Part shown: piece by piece, positions 15,671 to 20,952 of the stretch
Layout: each line of letters opens with the position of its first letter
Position numbering within the stretch: position 1 is the first letter of the stretch
Origin: Bacteroidia bacterium
GTDB lineage: Bacteria > Bacteroidota > Bacteroidia > Bacteroidales > Azobacteroidaceae
Length of the DNA stretch: 20,952 nucleotides
Assembly: GCA_025999935.1 (NCBI GenBank)
Contig: BNXY01000047.1
Span: 1-20,952, forward strand
Direction: 5' to 3'
Notes under the pieces: model-generated
The model's input: the letters and a program-made list of their open reading frames with translations, nothing else
Told to the model about the DNA's origin: nothing
The model's database searches: none
Program-made: the position numbers and the translations under genes

Positions 15671-16084
15671 TCAGAAATCAAACTCAAAGTCAAAATCATC
15701 GTCCACATAGATTGGCGTGGCAAAGTGGTCTATCTCCCGTCGGTCTTTTTTGGTTGGCCGGCCGGTTCCGTGAGCGCGATCGACGAATCCGCTGATTTTT
15801 TGGAGTTCTAATATTTCGTATTGTTCGGGCGGTGTGATGTTTTCCAAATAATTGGGAACCAATTTGGCGCCTACGCGATTGGCGGTTAAATCCAGCACTT
15901 TGAAAGAATAGGTAATGGGCGGTTTTTTAACCGAGACTACATCGCCGGCTTTAATCATTCGCGAAGGTTTGGCGAGTGCTTGATTGACCATGACGCGGTT
16001 TTTCTTGCACGCCTCTACCGCAATGGTTCTCGTTTTGAAAATCCGGGTTGCCCACATCCATTTGTCGATTCTTACTTCGCTCAT
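15671..16084 (-). CDS. S4-domain RNA-binding protein (Hsp15/HslR-like)
   Basis: 137 residues. An S4 RNA-binding domain fills residues 4-60 ([31 protein letters not shown]), followed by a linker and a basic stretch ([16 protein letters not shown]), then an acidic tail ([10 protein letters not shown]). This matches the Hsp15 family, which binds stalled 50S subunits carrying peptidyl-tRNA. The start overlaps the pth stop by 4 bases (ATGA), so the two are translationally coupled. That fits the function, since peptidyl-tRNA hydrolase and Hsp15-type proteins both act on stalled peptidyl-tRNA. Confidence 0.9.
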   Translation of the reverse strand: MSEVRIDKWMWATRIFKTRTIAVEACKKNRVMVNQALAKPSRMIKAGDVVSVKKPPITYSFKVLDLTANRVGAKLVPNYLENITPPEQYEILELQKISGFVDRAHGTGRPTKKDRREIDHFATPIYVDDDFDFEFDF

Positions 16085-16647
16085 TTGTTATTATACAGAT
16101 TCATTGTATTATTTACACCTGCCAGACAGAAACTTTTGACGATTTCGACGGCTTTGTCGATTCTTTCCGGCAGCAATTTTTGTTCTTCACCGGTAAACGG
16201 ATTCAGCACAAAATCGATTTGCCTTCCCTGCGGAAAATCGTTTCCGATTCCGAAGCGCAAACGGTTATAGTTGTTTGTTTCCAACACTTCTTGAATGTTT
16301 TTCAATCCGTTGTGACCGGCATCGCTCCCTTTGGTTTTCAAACGCAGAAAACCGAACGGCAACGCCAAGTCGTCCACCAGAATCAATAAATTTTCAGGTT
16401 CGATTTTCTCTTTTTGTATCCAATAGCGCACGGCATTTCCACTGAGGTTCATATACGTAGAAGGCTTCAACAAAACCAATTGCTTGTTTTTAAGCCGCAT
16501 CTCGGCGATGGCGCCATACCGCTTGTTGACGTCAAAAACAACATTGGACGCTTTTGCTAAAGCGTCCAATATCATAAAACCTATGTTGTGGCGGGTATCA
16601 GCATATTCAGGCCCGATATTGCCCAAACCCACGATCAAATACTTCAT
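16081..16647 (-). CDS. pth: Peptidyl-tRNA hydrolase
   Basis: 188 residues, normal length. It cleaves peptidyl-tRNA released by drop-off from the ribosome, recycling the tRNA. Visible catalytic and substrate residues are Asn10 (GLGNIGPEY), His20 (DTRHNIGF), Asn67 (STYMNLSG), the Asp at 92-93 (LVDDLALP) and His112-Asn113 ([10 protein letters not shown]). It lies between bL25 (87 bases upstream) and the S4 gene (4-base overlap), the usual Bacteroidales order. The 87-base gap before it has repeats of ATTTGAAAAT but no clear promoter, so it may be read from the bL25 promoter. Confidence 0.97.
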   Translation of the reverse strand: MKYLIVGLGNIGPEYADTRHNIGFMILDALAKASNVVFDVNKRYGAIAEMRLKNKQLVLLKPSTYMNLSGNAVRYWIQKEKIEPENLLILVDDLALPFGFLRLKTKGSDAGHNGLKNIQEVLETNNYNRLRFGIGNDFPQGRQIDFVLNPFTGEEQKLLPERIDKAVEIVKSFCLAGVNNTMNLYNNK

Positions 16648-16734
16648 TCGAAAATAATTTGATAATTTGAAAATGTGCCAATTTGAAAATTTTCATTCTC
16701 TCAGGAAAACCCGAAACTTGAAACCTCAAACTTT

Positions 16735-17304
16735 TCAACCTTTTGCCGCAGCTCCTCTTGCAGCACGTGTTAATTTAACGGCGGCTACTACATTGTCTTT
16801 TGCATTCAACAATTCCAGATTGTCGAAACTTAAATTGCCTACTTGAATGGTTTTACCCAAACCCAAGTTTTCGACATTGATCACTAATTTTTCCGGAAAA
16901 TTTTTGTAAAGACCTTTTACTTTCAGTTTACGGATTTCCAACGAAAGTTTACCACCGTCTTTTACTCCTTGCGCCAAACCTTCCAAAACCACCGGAACTT
17001 CTAATGTAACGGGTTTGTCTTCAAATATTTGCTGGAAGTCAACATGCAGCAATTCATCACTTACCGGATGATATTGGGAATCTTTCAGGATGGCTTTGCA
17101 TTTGTTGCCTTCGACGGTCAAATCCACGATAAAAATTTCGGGTGTGTAAATTAATTTACGGATACCGTCTTTTGTTACGGTAAAATGCACTACTTCTTTA
17201 CCTCCGTATAAAACGCAAGGTACTAAAGATTCTTTACGATAAGCTTTTGCAGCTTTTTTTCCGATGCCCTCTCTTTTGGAGCCTGCTAATTCAAATGTTT
17301 TCAT
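16735..17304 (-). CDS. rplY: 50S ribosomal protein bL25, long (Ctc/TL5) form
   Basis: 189 residues in the two-domain form: the N-terminal 5S-rRNA-binding L25 domain (1-90; REGIGKKAAKAYRKESLVPCVLYGG, LLHVDFQQI) and the C-terminal TL5-type beta domain (about 95-180). The Ala/Lys-rich tail (TRAARGAAAKG) is usual in this phylum. It is the first gene of the bL25-pth-S4 run, with an exact -7 element at 17384-17391 and a leader of roughly 70 bases. Confidence 0.96.
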   Translation of the reverse strand: MKTFELAGSKREGIGKKAAKAYRKESLVPCVLYGGKEVVHFTVTKDGIRKLIYTPEIFIVDLTVEGNKCKAILKDSQYHPVSDELLHVDFQQIFEDKPVTLEVPVVLEGLAQGVKDGGKLSLEIRKLKVKGLYKNFPEKLVINVENLGLGKTIQVGNLSFDNLELLNAKDNVVAAVKLTRAARGAAAKG

Positions 17305-17383
17305 TTTTTAATTGTTTGTGTTACTCAAAATTAAGATACGTGCTTCCTAACTTCCCATCACACGGAATTTTATAAAGCGGGTG

Positions 17384-17391
17384 CAAAGATA
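17384..17391 (-). promoter_or_regulatory. -7 element of the bL25-pth-S4 run
   Basis: Minus-strand TATCTTTG, the most typical form of the Bacteroidetes -7 element, 80 bases upstream of the bL25 start at 17304. No TTTG at -33 spacing. The leader has a weak possible stem (CGTG and CACG) but nothing I can name. Confidence 0.5.
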
Positions 17392-17442
17392 GTGTTTTTT
17401 TTGTAAAAAACCCATCTGTAGTTAAAAAATTTCTTTTATTAT

Positions 17443-17802
17443 TTAAAAATCAATCTTAAAATGAATAGGTTCAAATTCTTCCTTGACTTCATTTTCCTTC
17501 GCGGCGGTAGGAACATAATCAACCGTGTTGTTTTCTTTGATGTAAGCCAGCGTTTCTTCCAAAGCGGTTGTGAATTTATCAAAATCTTCCTTGTACAAGA
17601 AAATCTTGTGCTTTTCAAAAAAAACAGTTTGCGTTGATTCGTCCTGAACTATTTTTTTACTTTCGGTAAGCGCCAGAAATAATTCCCCTTTCCGGTTCTT
17701 TTTTACATCCATATAATAAATTCTCTTTCCGGCCAATACGGTTCTCGAAAAAATAATATCGGCCTCTCTGTTGTCGTTTTTTGTAAAATTCTTCTCTTCC
17801 AC
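17443..17802 (-). CDS. PUR-alpha-like DNA/RNA-binding protein (DUF3276)
   Basis: 119 residues. A single PUR repeat (about 15-90) with IIFSRTVLAGKRIYYMDVKKNRKGELFLALTESKK and HKIFLYKEDFDKFTTALEETLAYI, which pairs into a PUR-alpha fold as a dimer in the Borrelia homologue. An acidic, flexible tail (about 92-119) follows. The family (Pfam 11680) is nearly universal in Bacteroidetes and binds single-stranded nucleic acid; its exact role there is not established. It is monocistronic and divergent from nusB. A promoter candidate with one mismatch lies at 17864-17895. Confidence 0.9.
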   Translation of the reverse strand: MEEKNFTKNDNREADIIFSRTVLAGKRIYYMDVKKNRKGELFLALTESKKIVQDESTQTVFFEKHKIFLYKEDFDKFTTALEETLAYIKENNTVDYVPTAAKENEVKEEFEPIHFKIDF

Positions 17803-17863
17803 TGTTTGAATACTTTTATGTTAATTTGCACTTTTCACTCCTCTTATAATAATAAATATTTTG

Positions 17864-17895
17864 CAAATATGGATAAAATTTTTCTGAAAATCAAA
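17864..17895 (-). promoter_or_regulatory. Candidate promoter of the PUR-alpha-like gene
   Basis: Minus-strand TTTG (17892-17895), 20 bases, then CATATTTG (17864-17871), which has one mismatch to TAnnTTTG. Spacing is ideal. Leader about 55-60 bases. Confidence 0.4.
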
Positions 17896-17965
17896 CAAAT
17901 AGCAAAATAATTACACAAAATTTACAAATATTTCTTTGTTTGCTTAAAATTTCACTAATTTAAAT

Positions 17966-17973
17966 TAACTTTG
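17966..17973 (+). promoter_or_regulatory. -7 element of the nusB operon
   Basis: TAACTTTG, an exact match followed by C as in many Bacteroidetes promoters, 28 bases before the nusB ATG. TTTG copies upstream (17935-17942) sit 23 or more bases away, slightly far for a -33 element. Confidence 0.55.
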
Positions 17974-18000
17974 CAGCCGGAAACAGATGTTCTTTATAAA

Positions 18001-18924
18001 ATGATTAATCGAATTATTATTCGCATAAAAGTGCTCCAGATAGTGTATGCTTACTATCAAAACAGCAAGGATTTGAGTAGTGCTGAAAATGAATTATTGC
18101 ATGGCTTACAAAAATCTTATGATTTATATCATTATCTTTTGCTGTTGATTCCGCTGCTGACAGATGCCGAACAAAAGCGTTTGGATAAACAGAAAAACAA
18201 GTTTCTGGCAACCGAATCGGAATTGAATCCCAACCGGCGTTTGGAAAATAATCGTTTTGCCGAACAACTGAGAACAAATAAGCAATTACAAAAGTTTGCC
18301 AACGAAAAAGGCGCTCTTTGGAATGATGAAGATTTACTTTTTTTGCGCCATATTTTGAATGAAATTCTCCAATCGGATATTTATCTGGAATATCTGCAAT
18401 CAGACGACAATTATGAATCCGATAAGGAATTTTGGCTAAAAGTTTTCAAAAGTATTATTTGGGATAGCGATGAATTGACTGATTTTTTGGAAGATAGAAG
18501 TATTTATTGGGACGACGATTTGGGCGTAGTCGGTACTTTTGTGCTGAAAACTCTCAAACGTTTTTCCGCTGAAACCAATACGGCTCAAGCGCTGCTTCCT
18601 ATGTTCAAAGACCTTGAAGATAAACAGTTTGCCATCGATTTGCTGTGTCATTCGCTACGGGAAGAAGACGAAAATAACCGCCGGATTACCAAACAAATCA
18701 GTAATTGGGATATCGAGCGGATTGCCCAGATAGATTTGTATATCATGCAAATCGCTTTGGCGGAAATTCGCAATTTCCCGTCTATTCCGGTAAATGTAAC
18801 CTTGAATGAATACATTGATTTGGCGCGTTATTACAGTACGCCGAAAAGTTCCGTTTTTATCAACGGTATCTTGGATGCAATTGTCAAGGAATTAAAAAGT
18901 GAAGGATTATTGTTTAAGAATTAA
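18001..18924 (+). CDS. nusB: Transcription antitermination factor NusB, long Bacteroidetes form
   Basis: 307 residues, about twice the length of E. coli NusB, as usual in Bacteroidetes. The conserved N-terminal helix is MINRIIIRIKVLQIVYAYYQ, and the canonical NusB core is at the C-terminus (about 150-307; IERIAQIDLYIMQIALAEIRNFPSIPVNVTLNEYIDLARYYSTPKSSVFINGILD). A central helical insertion rich in acidic residues separates them. With NusE/S10 it binds boxA RNA and supports rRNA transcription. The ATG at 18001 is used rather than the TTG at 17971, which lies inside the promoter. It is the first gene of nusB-yajC-ybbR-coaE, the standard order in Bacteroidales. Confidence 0.95.
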   Translation: MINRIIIRIKVLQIVYAYYQNSKDLSSAENELLHGLQKSYDLYHYLLLLIPLLTDAEQKRLDKQKNKFLATESELNPNRRLENNRFAEQLRTNKQLQKFANEKGALWNDEDLLFLRHILNEILQSDIYLEYLQSDDNYESDKEFWLKVFKSIIWDSDELTDFLEDRSIYWDDDLGVVGTFVLKTLKRFSAETNTAQALLPMFKDLEDKQFAIDLLCHSLREEDENNRRITKQISNWDIERIAQIDLYIMQIALAEIRNFPSIPVNVTLNEYIDLARYYSTPKSSVFINGILDAIVKELKSEGLLFKN

Positions 18925-18935
18925 GAATATTTTAC

Positions 18936-18943
18936 TACATTTG
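18936..18943 (+). promoter_or_regulatory. Candidate -7 element upstream of yajC
   Basis: TACATTTG, an exact match, 29 bases before the yajC start, in the 48-base gap after nusB. A TTG at 18910-18912 is 23 bases away. It could give yajC-ybbR-coaE transcription independent of nusB. Confidence 0.4.
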
Positions 18944-18972
18944 TATTTTAAAACATTAAAAATAGTATAACA

Positions 18973-19287
18973 ATGGAATTAATGAGTATTTTACTGCAAA
19001 CCCAGAGTACCGGCAATAGTATGATGACTTTATTGCCGCTTCTTTTAGTATTTGTAATTTTCTATTTCTTTATGATTCGTCCGCAACAGAAGAAACAAAA
19101 AGAAATTCAAAAGATGCGTGAAAACATGCAAGTAGGGGATAAAGTGGTGACTGCCGGAGGCGTTTACGGCAAACTGAAAGAAATCAATAATGCCATCTTG
19201 ACGGTGGAAATTGCTGAAGGTGTAAGGATTAAAATTGACAAAGCTTCTGTTTTTGCTGCAAACAATGAAGCTCAATCAACTAAATAG
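18973..19287 (+). CDS. yajC: Preprotein translocase accessory subunit YajC
   Basis: 104 residues. One membrane helix (about 18-36; MTLLPLLLVFVIFYFFMI) is followed at once by the family signature RPQQKKQKEIQ and a small cytoplasmic domain with GDKVVTAGGVYGKLKEI and IKIDKASV. YajC joins SecDF and YidC at the Sec translocon. The ybbR-like start overlaps its 3' end by 23 bases if the ATG at 19265 is used. Confidence 0.95.
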   Translation: MELMSILLQTQSTGNSMMTLLPLLLVFVIFYFFMIRPQQKKQKEIQKMRENMQVGDKVVTAGGVYGKLKEINNAILTVEIAEGVRIKIDKASVFAANNEAQSTK

Positions 19288-20263
19288 AAGCAGGATACAA
19301 GCGAAAATCAAGATGTTCTTCCGTAGTAAAAGATGGAAGAATCTCTTGCTTTTCTTTACTTTTGCCGTATTGGCTTCCAGTTTTTGGGCGCTTCAATATT
19401 TCAGGCAAAAATTTGATTTTGAAATCTCCATCCCTGTTCATTACACGGAAGTCCCGTCCGAAATCGCTTTGTCAACCAAACTTCCGCAGCAAATTAATCT
19501 TAATTTGCAGGATAAAGGAACGGTTTGGTTGCAGTACTTGATTGATAAAGAAAATTTATCAATAGATATTGATTTGAGTGACATTCATCTGAATAAATCG
19601 TCTTTCCCGATTGACAAGGCGACCTTGTACAATCTTCTTTTCGATAAGTTATTTCCGTCCACCCAATTGAAATCTTTCTCTCCCGAACGGATTGAAATTG
19701 AATATTCGCGGTTGTTTAAGAAAGAATTACCTGTTGTTATCGACGGATTGCTTTTGCCGGCGGCCGGATTTATGTTTTCCGACAACATTGCGATTGATCC
19801 TTCATCTGTAACGGTTTATGGAGATAAAGAAACCTTGGATACCTTGTTGTCGATCAAAACAGCCCGGATAGACAAGAATAATATCGACAAAAGATTGGAT
19901 TTGTCAACGCAATTGGCGGTTCCAGCCGGCGTTCGATTATCAACCGGACAAGTGGGTTTAACGGCTGAAGTGGAAGAATATACTGAAAAATCTTTTGAAT
20001 TGTCCGTCTATTGCTACAATCTGCCGGAAAGCCGAAAGGTTCGCTTTTTCCCGTCAACTGTGGATTTGTATGTTCAGGTGGGATTAAGTAAATATTCCAA
20101 GGTTACGAAATTTGATTTTGAAATTGGCGTTGACTATGAGCAATTGATTCAAAAAAACGCTGCCAATTATCCCCTGACGCTTACAAAAATGCCGCAATGG
20201 TTAGTCAACTATCGGATTGTGCCGGAAGTGGTTGAATTTCTTGTCGAACAAAAAAGGGACTGA
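19265..20263 (+). CDS. YbbR-domain (CdaR-like) membrane-anchored protein
   Basis: 332 residues from the ATG at 19265. The basic N-terminus (SRIQAKIKMFFRSKRWKN) and one membrane helix (LLLFFTFAVLASSFWAL) anchor a long extracytoplasmic part with YbbR-like repeats (FEISIPVHYTEVP, PVVIDGLLLPAAGFMFSDNIAIDPSSVTVYG). In Firmicutes CdaR proteins with such repeats regulate the diadenylate cyclase CdaA; in Bacteroidetes the role is not established and no cyclase gene is next to it here. A shorter start at ATG 19313 is possible and would avoid overlap with yajC; I prefer 19265 because the residues before 19313 look conserved in relatives as I recall them. Its stop overlaps the coaE start by one base. 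Confidence 0.85.
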   Translation: MKLNQLNRSRIQAKIKMFFRSKRWKNLLLFFTFAVLASSFWALQYFRQKFDFEISIPVHYTEVPSEIALSTKLPQQINLNLQDKGTVWLQYLIDKENLSIDIDLSDIHLNKSSFPIDKATLYNLLFDKLFPSTQLKSFSPERIEIEYSRLFKKELPVVIDGLLLPAAGFMFSDNIAIDPSSVTVYGDKETLDTLLSIKTARIDKNNIDKRLDLSTQLAVPAGVRLSTGQVGLTAEVEEYTEKSFELSVYCYNLPESRKVRFFPSTVDLYVQVGLSKYSKVTKFDFEIGVDYEQLIQKNAANYPLTLTKMPQWLVNYRIVPEVVEFLVEQKRD

Positions 20264-20850
20264 TGCAAATAATCGGTTTGACAGGAGGAATCGGCAGCGG
20301 AAAATCGACTCTTTCCCGCTTATTGGAAATCATGGATATTCCTGTGTATATTGCGGATTCCGAATCGAAAAAACTCACGGATAATTCTCCATGGATTCGT
20401 GAAAAACTAATTGAAAAATTTGGTTCGGATTTGTATAAAACGGGAAAGTTAGACAAATCGCTATTGTCTTCCCTGATTTTCGGAAATGAAGAAAATCTCG
20501 CTTATGTCAATTCGGTAATTCATCCGGTAGTTCTGGAAGATTTTAAGAATTGGACAAGTCAACATGCTGATAAAGAATTTATAGCTATCGAATCGGCCAT
20601 TTTGTTCGATTCCGGCTTCAACAAAACGGTCGATTTTACCGTAAATGTTTCTACGCCATTGGAAATGCGAATCCATAGAGTAGAAGTAAGAGATAATTTA
20701 CCGCGCGAATCCATCATTCCCAGAATCAACAGTCAACTTCCTGAAAAAGAGCGAAATCGCCGCTCAGATTTTATAATTCTGAACGACGATGTAGCTGCTT
20801 TGATTCCGCAGGTTGAAAAGGTGCTGATGAACGCCTCAACCCAAATATGA
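20263..20850 (+). CDS. coaE: Dephospho-CoA kinase
   Basis: 195 residues. It catalyses the last step of coenzyme A synthesis, ATP-dependent phosphorylation of the 3'-hydroxyl of dephospho-CoA. The P-loop is GGIGSGKST (residues 8-16), followed by the family's PVYIADSESKKL (Asp in the substrate-binding region), VIHPVV, and a lid region with arginines (HRVEVRDN, EKERNRRSDFIILND). The start overlaps the ybbR stop by one base (TGATG), so translation is coupled. The 102 bases after it show no gene or terminator. Confidence 0.96.
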   Translation: MQIIGLTGGIGSGKSTLSRLLEIMDIPVYIADSESKKLTDNSPWIREKLIEKFGSDLYKTGKLDKSLLSSLIFGNEENLAYVNSVIHPVVLEDFKNWTSQHADKEFIAIESAILFDSGFNKTVDFTVNVSTPLEMRIHRVEVRDNLPRESIIPRINSQLPEKERNRRSDFIILNDDVAALIPQVEKVLMNASTQI

Positions 20851-20952
20851 TAGCCATTTTTTACCTTACAATTTAAATTAATTTTACTGTTTTTACCATA
20901 GGCATTCGATTTTAAATTCACTATTAATTCATGCAAACTTAATAAAAATTAC

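Noticed and set aside
16664..16681. TTGGCAC on the minus strand upstream of pth as a sigma-54 -24 element
   Set aside because: The required GC at -12 is absent at the correct spacing, and pth is a housekeeping gene.
16660..16700. Repeated ATTTGAAAAT units as a CRISPR-like or regulatory array
   Set aside because: Only two or three imperfect short copies with irregular spacing, as expected by chance in AT-rich spacers.
17971..18000. TTG start for nusB at 17971
   Set aside because: It overlaps the -7 element, and the ATG at 18001 gives the conserved N-terminus.

Overview
The window looks like a chromosomal segment from a Bacteroidales bacterium (phylum Bacteroidota). Evidence for this: conserved gene runs of that order (bL25-pth-S4 protein; nusB-yajC-ybbR-coaE), a PUR-alpha/DUF3276 protein, a hybrid two-component propeller sensor, and repeated exact matches to the Bacteroidetes -7 promoter element TAnnTTTG upstream of genes. 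I cannot place it below order level from this sequence. No rRNA, tRNA, CRISPR array, transposase or integrase was seen.

Region 1 (1-6030) is the rearranged part. A large propeller/Y_Y_Y sensor gene (minus strand, start 2400) runs off the left edge. Divergent from it are a carbohydrate-binding beta-helix lipoprotein (2627-5239) and the first 106 codons of a LytS-type membrane histidine kinase. That kinase is cut at 5565/5566, where a 465-bp second copy of the 5' end of the propeller gene begins (5566-6030, one base different from 1939-2403). The copy sits directly behind a histidine-kinase gene.

Region 2 (6032-9291, minus strand) is a tight operon: secreted glutathione-peroxidase-like protein, sigma-54-type response regulator, PAS-containing histidine kinase, then the propeller fragment. 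The 4-bp spacing suggests that the propeller sensor was once the fourth gene of this operon and that 2404-5565 was inserted with duplication of the gene's 5' end. An assembly error is the main alternative.

Region 3 (9382-11894) holds a membrane-anchored AraC-type regulator and, across an AT-rich intergenic region with an inverted repeat, a secreted protein of unknown function followed by a good terminator.

Region 4 (12127-15086, minus strand) holds a DUF1080 secreted hydrolase-like protein, a radical-SAM 'DNA modification/repair' protein (TIGR03916 type) and its usual partner (TIGR03915 type). The partner has its own promoter.

Region 5 (15194-20850) is housekeeping: RlmH, S4-domain RNA-binding protein, peptidyl-tRNA hydrolase, bL25 and a PUR-alpha-like protein, then divergently nusB, yajC, ybbR-like and coaE. 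The most notable item in the window is the duplication/insertion at the propeller sensor. I found no convincing new defence or mobile system.
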